Origin: Bradyrhizobiaceae bacterium
GTDB taxonomy: Bacteria > Bacteroidota > Ignavibacteria > Kapaibacteriales > Kapaibacteriaceae
DNA: 45,972 bases
Assembly: GCA_024103135.1 (NCBI GenBank)
Contig: JAGFIZ010000028.1
Location: 1 to 45,972 of the forward strand
Reading direction: 5' to 3'
In this document: in pieces, positions 8,813 through 17,087 of the stretch
Numbering within the stretch: the first letter of the stretch is position 1
How the letters are laid out: each line of letters starts with the position of its first letter
The notes under the pieces: model-generated
What the model was told of the DNA's origin: nothing
Databases searched by the model: none
Seen by the model: the letters and a program-made list of their open reading frames with translations, nothing else
Translations under genes and position numbers: made by a program

Positions 8813-10915
8813 GTGATCGCAGTATTTAGCATCATCCTAGCCCTAGTTCTCGGTACTACGGCGCTACAGGCAACCATCCCAATTGATGGACCACGCGTTG
8901 TCTGCGAGGGCAGTTCGGTCACCCTTTCGGCTCCCTCCGGAATGGTGAACTACCTCTGGACCAACGGTTCCACATCACGATCGATTACCGTGTTTGCTGC
9001 TGGCCACTACATGTGCAGAGTAACGACTCCTGCTGGCAACATCGACAGTGGCTCCGTTGACCTCAAGGTGGGCTTCAGACCAAGACCAAAGATTGGCAAC
9101 GCCATTGAGTACCTCTGCGAGGGCGACGAGGCAAATCTTGAAGCTCCCACCTACTTTGTCAAATACCAGTGGAGTACTGGCGATACGACAAGCTCGATTC
9201 GCGTGACGAAGAGCGGAACATATTGGATAACCGTTACCGACACCAATGGTTGTAGCGGACAGAGCGACAAGGTCAATGTGCAGGTTGTCCCTAAGCCAGA
9301 CGTCCACATTAACGGTCCCGATGCTGTCTGCCCAGGTCACCCCACCCCCTACTTCGTAACACAAGCACCCGGTACCACCTACCAGTGGTTCTGTGATGGA
9401 GGAACGGTAACAAGCGGACAGAGTACCAACACCATACAAGTGCAGTGGAATCGGTCAGGCACGATTCGATTGCGCGCATCATATATGCGTCCTGATGGTG
9501 GGTTGTGTACGGCCGACACAATTATATCAGTGAACGTCAGCACCAAACTCAGGCCACAGCTTCACTACAATCGCAACGGTATCTGTACAGGTGAGACAAT
9601 CATCCTGGAAGCAGCCGAGGGTTATCGTTCCTACCGCTGGAGCACGGGCGAAACCACACAGTACATCAAGGTCAGCAAGGGTGGTTACTACTGGGTAGAA
9701 GTCACCGACGCTTCCGGTTGTACCGGCGTTACCGACACGCTAACAGTACTCGATTACCCCGTGCCTCAGACGTCGATCACTGGGCCGACGGTGATATGTA
9801 AGGGGGCTGATGTAACACTGCAAGCACAGTCGGCAGACAATGATGTAGTTCTCTGGGAATGGAGTACAGGTCAGCGTGGAAGTCAGATACAGGCGAGCAC
9901 AGCAGGACAATACTCCGTCATTGGATGGACGCTTGATGGATGCAAGGACACCGCCTACCACACCGTACGTGTAGCATCCGACATCGTGGTGAATATTCCC
10001 GACTACAATCTTGGTACCGTTCCCACCGGCATACAGACCGGGGCGCTCATCACCGTCACCAACAACAGTACGGTTGATGTTAGTGTTATGAGCATTGCTA
10101 GCTCTCTACCCGTAACCATCACACCGTCAGTACCGCGATTCATTGCCGCTAACAGGAGTCAGGTGTTTTCGTTGCGTTATACCCCGATGTTACCTGGCCC
10201 CTTCTACATTGAACTGACGTGGGTGATCCAGTCGGCAGATTGTCTTGATACAATCACGTCGGTCGTGCAGGGAGTTGCGACTGGCGATCCTCCCATTGGC
10301 TCCGTTACCATTGATATTCCAGATACTACCGTTTCTATGGGTAGCGAGGTGCAGCTACCAGTAGGAGTGTCTTGGTCGATCATTTCTGCAGATACCACGT
10401 CGGTCGCCTTCACGGTTGTGTTCCCGGCACGTCAGTTCTACCTAACAGGAGTTTCTGGCGGACGTTTGAACACGAATACCGTCGTTGGTGATGACCGGCA
10501 CATTGAACTAGTCCTGAACGCCATTCCGAATGGCTCAGGAGAGCGTACCGTCTACCTACACGGACTTCCCCTACTCACGAGTCCGTTTGTCATTCCGTTT
10601 GAACCAACAAATGGTAGACTACTCAACGGTCAGCTTGCCATCTTCACCTACGATCCTGGCACAGTTACGGCTACAGGATGCTGGCTACCAGGTCGACTGA
10701 TCACTCTTGGCGATACCCCACAAGTCATTAGCGCATACTCAATCAATGGCAGCCTACTGCTGCAGAAGAGTATCGTAGGCACCAATGCATTGGAGGCTGC
10801 GCTTGCGGAGTTACACGCATACGATGCCCAGCAGCTCGTGCTACTCACACTTACGGATAGCAACGGCAGGCTGGTGTACTCCGCCCCTTACTTCACGAAT
10901 AACATCTCGCGATAG
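8813..10915 (+). CDS. Large secreted protein with Ig-like/PKD-type repeats
   Basis: 700 residues from a GTG start that leads straight into a signal peptide ([20 protein letters not shown]). At least four cysteine-framed Ig-like repeats follow (about 25-390). Each opens with a motif such as [35 protein letters not shown] or [12 protein letters not shown], has a W-S-T-G core ([14 protein letters not shown]), and ends in a Y-x-V-T strand ([15 protein letters not shown]). Residues about 390-490 resemble an ASPM/HYDIN-type beta domain ([20 protein letters not shown]). About 495-590 form a cohesin-like beta sandwich. The last ~75 residues may be a degenerate sorting domain. Repeats of this kind are common in gliding-bacteria adhesins and matrix proteins. 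No enzymatic motif is seen. The 3' end overlaps the convergent glnN by 28 bp. Confidence 0.82.
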   Translation: MIAVFSIILALVLGTTALQATIPIDGPRVVCEGSSVTLSAPSGMVNYLWTNGSTSRSITVFAAGHYMCRVTTPAGNIDSGSVDLKVGFRPRPKIGNAIEYLCEGDEANLEAPTYFVKYQWSTGDTTSSIRVTKSGTYWITVTDTNGCSGQSDKVNVQVVPKPDVHINGPDAVCPGHPTPYFVTQAPGTTYQWFCDGGTVTSGQSTNTIQVQWNRSGTIRLRASYMRPDGGLCTADTIISVNVSTKLRPQLHYNRNGICTGETIILEAAEGYRSYRWSTGETTQYIKVSKGGYYWVEVTDASGCTGVTDTLTVLDYPVPQTSITGPTVICKGADVTLQAQSADNDVVLWEWSTGQRGSQIQASTAGQYSVIGWTLDGCKDTAYHTVRVASDIVVNIPDYNLGTVPTGIQTGALITVTNNSTVDVSVMSIASSLPVTITPSVPRFIAANRSQVFSLRYTPMLPGPFYIELTWVIQSADCLDTITSVVQGVATGDPPIGSVTIDIPDTTVSMGSEVQLPVGVSWSIISADTTSVAFTVVFPARQFYLTGVSGGRLNTNTVVGDDRHIELVLNAIPNGSGERTVYLHGLPLLTSPFVIPFEPTNGRLLNGQLAIFTYDPGTVTATGCWLPGRLITLGDTPQVISAYSINGSLLLQKSIVGTNALEAALAELHAYDAQQLVLLTLTDSNGRLVYSAPYFTNNISR

Positions 10916-13008
10916 GTCGGCATTGGCCACAGTTTGTGGTCGCACAACTGCTCCAGCTCATCGCCTGCCCTTCGCACCCTTGCCATGGCTGGCAACACAT
11001 TCTTGTACATGTGCTTGCATTTACTGTGAGCTTCGTTGCCTCCAAGCTCCCTATTCTGTGTACGCAATTCGTCAAGTGCTGTGCCGAGGGCATCGCTCGA
11101 CGCTGCGACTCGTGCTATTGACGAATCAATGGTTTGGGACATTCCACTTGCCGCCTTCAACGTACCCAAGTAGGACGCCACGGCAGGGATAATCATGGTT
11201 TGAGCAATCCACTCCGTTGTTTCAGCTTCGATGTTGACTGATTTGAAGTATTGCTCAAACAGCACTTCCTGCCGCGCTTCAAGTTCACGCTTGCTTAACA
11301 CATTGAATGCAGAGAAAAGCTTGACATTCTTTGTACTCACCAACTGTTCGAACGACTCGATAGACGTCCGCAACATTGGCAATCCACGCTCTTGTGCTTC
11401 CTTATGCCACTCATCACTGTATCCATCACCATTGTACACTACTCTGCAGTGTTCTGAGTAGGTGGCCTTTAGCACATCTCGTAGGGCAGTTTCAAACGGA
11501 GTACGCTTCTTTACCGCTGTTTCAATGGCACGAGTAAGTTCAGCAATACTTTCAGCAACGATGGTGTTCAACACCGTTATTGGGAAGCTCACGCTCTGGC
11601 TGGAACCAACTGCACGGAATTCGAACTTGTTGCCAGTAAACGCAAATGGCGACGTACGGTTCCTATCGCCCGAATGCAATGGCAACGGTGGAAGCACTGC
11701 CGTGCCAAGTCCAAGTAATCCTGCACTTTTCCTGGAGCCCTCCTTGCCGCTAACAAGTCGATCGAAGACGTCCGAGAGTTCATCGCCAAGGAAGATCGAC
11801 ATGATTGCTGGTGGAGCTTCCTGTGCCCCTAGACGGTGATCGTTGCTAGCACTGGCAACGCAGGCACGCAACAGGTCGGCATGCTTGTCTACCGCACGAA
11901 TCACAGCCGTACAGAAGAACAGGAAGAGCATGTTTTCAATCGGCGTGTCGCCCGGCTCAAGGAGATTCATCCCGTGATCGGTGGAGATACTCCAGTTCAC
12001 ATGTTTTCCGCTGCCGTTGATACCAGCAAAGGGTTTTTCATGGAGTAGGCAGACAAGACCATGACGCTTTGCCGTATTGGTCAGTACCTGCATGACCAGT
12101 TGCTGATGGTCTGCCGCGATGTTGGCATGTTCGAATATGGGAGCAAACTCGAACTGTCCTGGAGCAACCTCGTTATGCCTTGTTCGAACCGGCACTCCAA
12201 GAGAATAGAGCTGGTGCTCGACTTCCGTCATAAAGGTGAGGATACGGTTCGGAATCGATCCGAAGTAATGATCCTCCAACTCCTGTCCACGAGGTGGCTT
12301 TGCACCAAACAACGTGCGCCCTGTCATCAACAGATCTGGTCGCTGTCTCGCAAATGCCTCGTCCACCAGAAAGTACTCTTGCTCTGCCCCGACCGTACTA
12401 ACAACCTTGCCGACATGCGTTTCACCGAAAAGAACGAGGGCCTTCATTGCAGCATCGTTCAGTGCCTCCATGCTGCGCAACAACGGTGTTTTGTGATCTA
12501 GTGCCTCACCTGTCCAGCTTGCAAAGGCCGTCGGAATACACAGCGTGGCACCGTTGTCATGACGCATGATGAATGCTGGCGATGTTGGATCCCATGCTGT
12601 ATAGCCCCTTGCCTCAAACGTTGCACGCAGGCCGCCACTCGGAAAACTTGATGCGTCGGGCTCACCTTGTATCAACTCTCGTCCACTGAACTGTGATATG
12701 GCTTGACCGTCACTTGTAGGGACTACGAACGACTCGTGCTTTTCGGCAGTAAGTCCCGTCAACGGCTGGAACCAGTGAGTGAAGTGCGTTGCACCTTGCT
12801 CGGTTGCCCACGTCTTCATCGCTAGAGCCACCGTGTCGGCAATAGCACTGTCGATGGCCTTTCCCTTCTCGATGGTTTCATGCAACGACTTCCACACTGG
12901 TCTGCTTAATCGCTGCCGAAGCTGATCCATGGTGAGAACGTCTGATGCATAGACATCCGAAACGACATCCGATGCAGAAATCGTGGTTGCAAAGCCGTTA
13001 GAGCTCAT
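10888..13008 (-). CDS. glnN: Glutamine synthetase type III
   Basis: 706 residues, matching the long GSIII class (about 700-730) and not GSI/GSII. Catalyses ATP-dependent glutamate + ammonia to glutamine in the cytoplasm. Visible signatures: HWFQPLTG (78-85), the metal/glutamate-binding [11 protein letters not shown] (206-216), [14 protein letters not shown], the ATP-binding-side [10 protein letters not shown], and [14 protein letters not shown]. The ATG at 13006-13008 overlaps the TGA of the upstream Lrp/AsnC gene (ATGA), a strong hint that the regulator and enzyme are made together and that the regulator responds to an amino acid linked to nitrogen status. The last 28 bp overlap the convergent Ig-like gene. 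Confidence 0.96.
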   Translation of the reverse strand: MSSNGFATTISASDVVSDVYASDVLTMDQLRQRLSRPVWKSLHETIEKGKAIDSAIADTVALAMKTWATEQGATHFTHWFQPLTGLTAEKHESFVVPTSDGQAISQFSGRELIQGEPDASSFPSGGLRATFEARGYTAWDPTSPAFIMRHDNGATLCIPTAFASWTGEALDHKTPLLRSMEALNDAAMKALVLFGETHVGKVVSTVGAEQEYFLVDEAFARQRPDLLMTGRTLFGAKPPRGQELEDHYFGSIPNRILTFMTEVEHQLYSLGVPVRTRHNEVAPGQFEFAPIFEHANIAADHQQLVMQVLTNTAKRHGLVCLLHEKPFAGINGSGKHVNWSISTDHGMNLLEPGDTPIENMLFLFFCTAVIRAVDKHADLLRACVASASNDHRLGAQEAPPAIMSIFLGDELSDVFDRLVSGKEGSRKSAGLLGLGTAVLPPLPLHSGDRNRTSPFAFTGNKFEFRAVGSSQSVSFPITVLNTIVAESIAELTRAIETAVKKRTPFETALRDVLKATYSEHCRVVYNGDGYSDEWHKEAQERGLPMLRTSIESFEQLVSTKNVKLFSAFNVLSKRELEARQEVLFEQYFKSVNIEAETTEWIAQTMIIPAVASYLGTLKAASGMSQTIDSSIARVAASSDALGTALDELRTQNRELGGNEAHSKCKHMYKNVLPAMARVRRAGDELEQLCDHKLWPMPTYREMLFVK

Positions 13009-13463
13009 CCTTCGTTTTCCTGTAAGTGAAGTTGTAAGGTTTCTTTGTGAGTACTCAAGACTACGTTCGTAAGCGTTCGCGTAACCCCTTTCCAGCGCTG
13101 CATGGCACTAAGGAGTTCTTCAAGTTCACGTGTTGTTCTGCATCGTACCTTTGCCAAGTGCGATGCCGTGCCGGTGATTGCATGAACCTCTAACACGTCG
13201 GAACGTTGTTTACACTGCTTGCGAAAGTTCTCGTAGTTGGTGCTGGAATCAATATCAACAAAAATGAAGGCGGTAACATCCAGGCCAGCCGAGGCGGCAT
13301 CAATGACGGCATGGTACCCTTTGATGATGCCTTCTGCTTCCATGCGCTTGACGTGTTCAGACACGGTGGGGACCGATGACCCCACTCGTTCGGCTACTTC
13401 ATTCAAGCTCAACCGTGCATTTCGCTGCAATTCGGCACAGATGAGCAAATCCAACGATTTCAT
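13005..13463 (-). CDS. Lrp/AsnC-family transcriptional regulator
   Basis: 152 residues. The N-terminal helix-turn-helix (about 1-60; [41 protein letters not shown]) is followed by the RAM ligand-binding/oligomerisation domain (about 65-145; [17 protein letters not shown]). Such feast/famine regulators bind DNA as dimers to octamers and sense amino acids. The coupled glnN downstream suggests glutamine, glutamate or another nitrogen-linked ligand (inference). The intergenic region toward mtgA has a good Bacteroidetes-type promoter on this strand (TTG, 20 bases, TAGGTTTG) and two ACGTTTGT direct repeats 31 bp apart, a plausible autoregulatory operator. Confidence 0.92.
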   Translation of the reverse strand: MKSLDLLICAELQRNARLSLNEVAERVGSSVPTVSEHVKRMEAEGIIKGYHAVIDAASAGLDVTAFIFVDIDSSTNYENFRKQCKQRSDVLEVHAITGTASHLAKVRCRTTRELEELLSAMQRWKGVTRTLTNVVLSTHKETLQLHLQENEG

Positions 13464-13472
13464 TCTTGGTTT

Positions 13473-13480
13473 TACGTTTG
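13473..13480 (+). promoter_or_regulatory. Candidate -7 element for mtgA (TACGTTTG)
   Basis: Exact TAnnTTTG match 40 bases upstream of the mtgA ATG (13521). It overlaps the left copy of the ACGTTTGT direct repeat, so a protein bound there would block it. No TTG is found at the -33 distance. Confidence 0.4.
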
Positions 13481-13512
13481 TAAGGTTAATCGGTCACAAA
13501 CCTAACGTTTGT
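13474..13512. promoter_or_regulatory. ACGTTTGT direct repeats in lrp-mtgA divergent region, possible operator
   Basis: ACGTTTGT occurs at 13474-13481 and 13505-13512, exactly 31 bp apart (about three helical turns). An inverted AGGTT/AACCT pair lies between them. Lrp/AsnC proteins often bind phased sites next to their own promoter, so an autoregulatory operator is a reasonable guess. No experimental consensus for this regulator is known to me. Confidence 0.35.
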
Positions 13513-13527
13513 TAAGTGCGATGTCAA
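13497..13527 (-). promoter_or_regulatory. Candidate promoter for lrp-glnN (TTG-N20-TAGGTTTG)
   Basis: On the minus strand, TTG (complement of 13525-13527) is followed after 20 bases by TAGGTTTG (complement of 13497-13504). This is the full Bacteroidetes layout (TTG, 19-21 bases, TAnnTTTG). The lrp start codon lies 33 bases downstream of the element. Confidence 0.55.
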
Positions 13528-14270
13528 ATTTTCTTGTCACCTGTTGGTCGTATCTGTGGCGGGGTCTTGTTGCCTTAGTCGCCCTTGTCTGTGTTTCCGT
13601 CGTAACCATGCGATGGCTCCCACCGGCCTATACACCACTAATGATGTGGCGAATGAGCGAAGCACCGTTCGACAAGTATGACGGTGGTGCAGCGTTCCGG
13701 TGGGTGTCGATCGACAATATCTCGCCGTATGTTCAGAGGGGCGTTATTACGAGTGAGGACAAGGCATTCCTTCGACATGAAGGTGTGGACTGGCGTGCCG
13801 TCGACCATGCTCGCAAGGTGAATCCCAGCAGAGTAAAGAGGGGCAAACCACCGCTAGGCGCGAGCACGATCACGATGCAGACGGCAAGGAGTGTCTATCT
13901 TCCACCCAGCAGGACAATGGTGCGGAAAGCCATAGAGGTTGGGCTCACCTATTGCATCGAGGCTGTTTGGGGTAAGCGCCGCATCCTGGAGATGTATCTC
14001 AATGTTGTGGAATGGGGCGATGGAATCTTTGGTATCGAAGCTGCCTCGCAACACTACTTCGGCAAGCATGCCTCCGAGCTAACATCTTCCGAGGCGGCTC
14101 AGCTAGTTGCTGTACTGCCAAACCCACGTAGGTTCAACGCCGGTAGTCCGTCACCATACATCCGCAAGCGAGCTGGTTCAATCAAAGGAGGCATGAGGGG
14201 AGCGGCCCTGCCTCGGGCGGACGAAGCTGACCGACCACGGAAGAAAAGTCGGCGGGGACAGCAGAAGTAA
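13521..14270 (+). CDS. mtgA: Monofunctional peptidoglycan glycosyltransferase (GT51)
   Basis: 249 residues from the ATG at 13521; a TTG 12 bases upstream is less likely. One N-terminal membrane segment (about 13-33) precedes the GT51 domain. It contains the catalytic glutamate region VITSEDKAFLRHEGVDW, the motif GASTITMQTARSVYL, RRILEMYLNVVEWGDGIFG and EAAQLVAVLPNPRRFN. The enzyme polymerises lipid II into glycan strands at the inner membrane and has no transpeptidase domain. The recognisable family end is near IRKRAGSIKGGMRG; about 25 further basic residues form a tail. The last 89 bp of the gene, covering that tail, are also the 3' end of the convergent rluD. Confidence 0.93.
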   Translation: MSNFLVTCWSYLWRGLVALVALVCVSVVTMRWLPPAYTPLMMWRMSEAPFDKYDGGAAFRWVSIDNISPYVQRGVITSEDKAFLRHEGVDWRAVDHARKVNPSRVKRGKPPLGASTITMQTARSVYLPPSRTMVRKAIEVGLTYCIEAVWGKRRILEMYLNVVEWGDGIFGIEAASQHYFGKHASELTSSEAAQLVAVLPNPRRFNAGSPSPYIRKRAGSIKGGMRGAALPRADEADRPRKKSRRGQQK

Positions 14271-15348
14271 ACAACATCCGCTTATTGGTCACTGGATGAG
14301 TGAATTCCAAGGATCTTGCATGTAGGGCCTGACGATGGATCATGGCTAGAGCTGTCTGAGCCCGACGCCGGAACTGGTGGTGAACGCCATTGAGTGCCGG
14401 CTCACGTCCGCCATAGTCCTTATCACCTACCAACGGATGTTTCACGTGAGCGAGGTGTACGCGAATCTGATGTGTACGTCCTGTCCGCAACCTACAGGTG
14501 ATAAGTGTGGTGCTTTCATATCGTTCGATAACGTGGACTTCGGTAGCTGCATACTTACCACCATGAGAGAGCACGCTATGGAGCTTCCGATCGCGCGTAC
14601 TCCGACCGAACTGTGTTTCTATCAGTTGCACGTCCTGTTGAATCACACCCCAAGCAAGTGCAACGTACTCCCTGCTTACCGTTCGCGCAGCAAATTGGTT
14701 GGACAGGTGCAAGGTAGCATCGTAGGTTTTACCAACTACCATCACGCCTGACGTATCCTTATCCAGACGGTGTACAATGCCTGGGCGTAATGCATTGCTC
14801 TGTAGCGCATCGTCATCATCAGCCAGTTCGTCCTCAGCACGATCCTGTTCGGAAGAACTCATGCTACTCTCAACGTCCTCTGACTCGTCATCAAAGTCAT
14901 CGTCGGCCATGCTTTCGCGATTTCCAAGCACGTCAATCGGGTCTCTCATCCCAACGTGCCAAAGAATTGCGTTGACGAGTGTACCGTAACGATTGCCGAT
15001 TCCTGGATGCACGATCATGCCAGCTGGCTTGTTGACTACGATGAGATGTTCGTCTTCGTAGAGAACTTCGAGCGGAATCTCTTCGGGCACCAGTTGCAGT
15101 GGCGGCGGCTTCATGACTACGACGGTTACCGTGTCGCCCGGTCTTACCTTGTAGTTTGACTTCTCGACGCGTCCATTGACGGTGACAGATCCACGATCAA
15201 TGGCCTTCTGCACGCGGGTACGTGTTGCGTGGACAATGCTGCGAGTGATGAAGGCGTCGAGACGTTCTGCCTTCTTCCCGGTTGACACAACAAACTCGTA
15301 GGTATGCTCGATCCTCTCAGGATAGTTGCGATCAGTCGTTGACGTCAT
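14182..15348 (-). CDS. rluD: RluD-family 23S rRNA pseudouridine synthase with acidic insert
   Basis: 388 residues from the ATG at 15346-15348, chosen because AGGATGG lies a few bases upstream; an in-frame ATG at 15357 is possible. The N-terminal S4 RNA-binding domain (about 25-85; RLDAFITRSI, VTVNGRVEKSNYKVRPGD) is followed by the catalytic domain: EDEHLIVVNKPAGMIVHPG, then HRLDKDTSG with catalytic D196, and CRLRTGRTHQIRVHL. The family isomerises uridines of the large-subunit rRNA; which positions are modified cannot be told. A low-complexity acidic insert (about 140-185, rich in D, E and S) sits just before the catalytic motif and is absent from E. coli RluD. The start overlaps the lspA stop by 17 bp. 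The 3' end overlaps mtgA by 89 bp. Confidence 0.93.
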   Translation of the reverse strand: MTSTTDRNYPERIEHTYEFVVSTGKKAERLDAFITRSIVHATRTRVQKAIDRGSVTVNGRVEKSNYKVRPGDTVTVVVMKPPPLQLVPEEIPLEVLYEDEHLIVVNKPAGMIVHPGIGNRYGTLVNAILWHVGMRDPIDVLGNRESMADDDFDDESEDVESSMSSSEQDRAEDELADDDDALQSNALRPGIVHRLDKDTSGVMVVGKTYDATLHLSNQFAARTVSREYVALAWGVIQQDVQLIETQFGRSTRDRKLHSVLSHGGKYAATEVHVIERYESTTLITCRLRTGRTHQIRVHLAHVKHPLVGDKDYGGREPALNGVHHQFRRRAQTALAMIHRQALHARSLEFTHPVTNKRMLFTSAVPADFSSVVGQLRPPEAGPLPSCLL

Positions 15349-16042
15349 CGTTACCATCCTGATGCTGAGCGCTCCCGCTATCATCATGTGCGGGATGTGT
15401 AAGAGTCGGCATTGAATTCTGTTCCTGGGTACTCGTCTCCGAAGCCCCCTGCCCATCACCAAGTGCGCTATCTAGCGATTGTGCTGACTCTGGTGAAGGA
15501 GTTGCGGACGTCTTACCGCCGGTAAGAAGCATCAAGACGATGCCAATGGTCACGCAGGAATCAGCCACGTTGAAGACGGGGAAATGCGTCCAATACTGAC
15601 CGAACACATCCATGTCGGGGATGTCCACCTGGATGAAGTCAACTACGCTTCCAAGGAAGAGCGGAGCATAACCGTATGCCACGCCATAGAACGTCCTGTC
15701 AATAACATTGCCAACGGCACCGGCAAGAAGGAGCATGACAGCAATGCGCAACCAACCAGTCGTCGACTCAATGCTGCGGAGGTACCAGAAGAGTCCTCCA
15801 GCAATCAGCATTGTCGCAACAGAAAGGATGATCTTGCCCTCTCCCCAATCCAGTCCGAAGGCGCTCCCGGCATTTTCGACGAGGGTAAACCGCACGACGT
15901 TACCCAGCACAGGTATGACCTCACCAGGACTCAGTCCTTCGTGTGTGATACCGAACAGCGAGAATCCGCGTGCTGCAAGTTTTGTGCACTGATCAAGGAC
16001 AACAAGCAACCCGGCAATAAGGTGAAACCGGTATGCCTTCAT
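15332..16042 (-). CDS. lspA: Prolipoprotein signal peptidase (signal peptidase II)
   Basis: 236 residues. Inner-membrane aspartyl protease that cleaves signal peptides from lipid-modified prolipoproteins. Four hydrophobic segments are visible. The family motifs are LDQCTKLAA, VENAGSAFGLDWG, and the two catalytic aspartates in GAVGNVIDR and FNVADS. The usual length is about 150-180. Here about 60 extra residues rich in S, Q, D and T follow the last membrane segment (from GGKTSATPSPE to DDVND) and would form a disordered tail. It lies 2 bp downstream of the DksA-like gene and overlaps rluD. A Tat lipoprotein in this window (30469-32004) is one likely substrate. Confidence 0.95.
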   Translation of the reverse strand: MKAYRFHLIAGLLVVLDQCTKLAARGFSLFGITHEGLSPGEVIPVLGNVVRFTLVENAGSAFGLDWGEGKIILSVATMLIAGGLFWYLRSIESTTGWLRIAVMLLLAGAVGNVIDRTFYGVAYGYAPLFLGSVVDFIQVDIPDMDVFGQYWTHFPVFNVADSCVTIGIVLMLLTGGKTSATPSPESAQSLDSALGDGQGASETSTQEQNSMPTLTHPAHDDSGSAQHQDGNDDVND

Positions 16043-16044
16043 GG

Positions 16045-16689
16045 TTACTTTGTTGAGTCGACAGGTTTACCTACGATTCTATCCACGCCGTCATCTGGAC
16101 AACGTTGGTGAATCTTGTATGATGCTGACAAGGTCGTGATCGGAACGGCGAGGAGGCGTTCTTTGGCAATCAGAATGCCACACATTCTGCAGATGCCATA
16201 CGTCTTCTCGTCGATTCGCTGAATCGCATCATCGAGCTTCCGGATGTAATCCTGAATGCGTTGAATCTGAGCGAAGGTTTTTTCCTTCTCCATTGCCTCG
16301 GAGCCCTGCTCTGCCATGTGCATCGAATAGATGGCGCTCTCGTCGGCCGACTCGCTATTCGTAAGATCTTCAAGGCGCTCGCGAAGCATTCTCAATTCGT
16401 CGAGTGCTTCTTGTTTCGAGCGTTCGATGTTCACACGGAACATCTGCAGGTCTTTGTCACCATACCGCAACCCTGGCTTTGCAGCCTTTGGTTGAAGTTG
16501 TGTTGGTGCTACGTCTTTCTTTGCTACGCTTTGCTTCACGCTTGTCTTTGCTTTTTTGCTTCCTGAAACAGAAGCTGCCCCGGCGGAATGCGCCGGAGCA
16601 GCCGATTTTGCAGGCCCGGTAGACTTTACAGACTTCTTCGTCACTTCCTTCTTTCTTGCTGACTGTTCCTGAACTTTCTTCTCTGCCAA
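16045..16689 (-). CDS. DksA/TraR-family protein with Lys/Ala-rich N-terminus (start uncertain)
   Basis: 214 residues if the TTG at 16687-16689 is used. The C-terminal ~130 residues (from MFRVNIERSKQEALDEL) have the DksA/TraR coiled-coil layout, ending in a zinc-finger-like CRMCGILIAKERLLAVP. Only three Cys are visible (CxxC and HQRC), so the C4 site is incomplete. DksA proteins enter the RNA polymerase secondary channel and tune initiation, often with ppGpp; here this is by homology. The TTG has no ribosome-binding site, and the frame is open with Lys-rich codons up to a stop at 16816-16818. It contains no ATG or GTG before the A10 run shared with the upstream Lys-rich ORF. A -1 slip there would fuse the two. 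An alternative internal start is the ATG of M83 (16441-16443). Confidence 0.82.
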   Translation of the reverse strand: MAEKKVQEQSARKKEVTKKSVKSTGPAKSAAPAHSAGAASVSGSKKAKTSVKQSVAKKDVAPTQLQPKAAKPGLRYGDKDLQMFRVNIERSKQEALDELRMLRERLEDLTNSESADESAIYSMHMAEQGSEAMEKEKTFAQIQRIQDYIRKLDDAIQRIDEKTYGICRMCGILIAKERLLAVPITTLSASYKIHQRCPDDGVDRIVGKPVDSTK

Positions 16690-16790
16690 ACGTTTTTTTG
16701 ACGCAACTGGCTTCCGCTTGCTTACAGCGTTGGCTGTTGTAGAAGTCCGTACTGCTTTCGAGCCTTTAGAGCTAGGCTTGCGCTTAAGCT

Positions 16791-17030
16791 CTATTTTTTT
16801 TTTGCAGCAGCCTTCTTAGCAGCTGGCTTCTTAGCAGCAGCCTTCTTGGCTGGCTTCTTAGCAGCAGCCTTCTTGGCTGGCTTCTTAGCAGCGGCCTTCT
16901 TGGCTGCTGGCTTCTTAGCAGCGGCCTTCTTGGCTGCTGGTTTCTTAGCAGCGGCCTTCTTGGCTGCTGGCTTCTTAGCAGCGGCCTTCTTGGCTGCTGG
17001 CTTCTTGGCGGCTTTCTTGGCGACTGCCAT
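16791..17030 (-). CDS. Lys/Ala/Pro-rich histone H1-like repeat protein
   Basis: 79 residues built almost only from K, A and P, in repeats of AAAKKPAAKK with some shortened copies. The ATG at 17028-17030 is supported by a strong GGAGGT eight bases upstream, one of the few clear Shine-Dalgarno sequences in the window. It resembles the tails of bacterial histone-like proteins (AlgP, Hc1, HU tails) and probably binds DNA or RNA by charge. It may not be a free protein: it ends in AAA AAA AAA TAG on an A10 run, and a -1 shift would continue into a Lys-rich linker and the DksA-like domain (predicted fusion of about 340 residues). Whether it is a separate gene, a frameshift product or an assembly error in a homopolymer is undecided. 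Confidence 0.7.
   Translation of the reverse strand: MAVAKKAAKKPAAKKAAAKKPAAKKAAAKKPAAKKAAAKKPAAKKAAAKKPAKKAAAKKPAKKAAAKKPAAKKAAAKKK
16794..16803 (-). other. A10 slippery run joining the Lys-rich ORF and dksA-like ORF
   Basis: Ten consecutive T on the plus strand (A10 in the mRNA) directly precede the TAG of the Lys-rich ORF. Reading one base back moves translation into the frame that stays open through 16689 into the DksA-like gene. A-rich heptamers are classical bacterial -1 frameshift sites, and runs this long also allow RNA polymerase slippage. Confidence 0.5.
16804..17010. repeat. 30-bp tandem repeat encoding AAAKKPAAKK
   Basis: A nearly perfect 30-bp unit (plus strand beginning gcagcggccttcttggctgc) is repeated with two or three 15-bp-shortened copies at the low-coordinate side. 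The repeats lie inside the Lys-rich ORF, so copy number would change protein length in 5- or 10-residue steps without shifting frame. Confidence 0.85.
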
Positions 17031-17038
17031 AGAAATTG

Positions 17039-17044
17039 ACCTCC
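17039..17044 (-). promoter_or_regulatory. Strong ribosome-binding site GGAGGT for the Lys-rich ORF
   Basis: GGAGGT eight bases before the ATG at 17030. It fixes this start over the further upstream in-frame codons and stands out because most genes here lack such a site. Confidence 0.75.
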
Positions 17045-17069
17045 GATAGTGGATAATGAATGAAAACGC

Positions 17070-17087
17070 GTGCGTCAACTGACGCAC
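17070..17087 (-). terminator. Hairpin at the ileS stop codon, possible terminator or operator
   Basis: GTGCGTC and GACGCAC form a perfect 7-bp stem around a 4-base loop. On the minus strand they are followed by GCGTTTTC. The stem begins at the last stop-codon region of ileS and lies about 40 bases upstream of the Lys-rich ORF. The T tract is short, so termination may be weak; the near-palindrome could also bind a regulator. Confidence 0.45.

Noticed and set aside
16804..17010. Possible CRISPR-like or non-coding tandem array
   Set aside because: The 30-bp units are contiguous with no spacers and encode an in-frame Lys/Ala/Pro repeat preceded by a strong ribosome-binding site.
16846..17049. 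Plus-strand open frame encoding an Ala/Gly/Phe/Leu repeat
   Set aside because: It is the complement of the Lys-rich repeat ORF, with no ribosome-binding site or family features; an artefact of the repeat.
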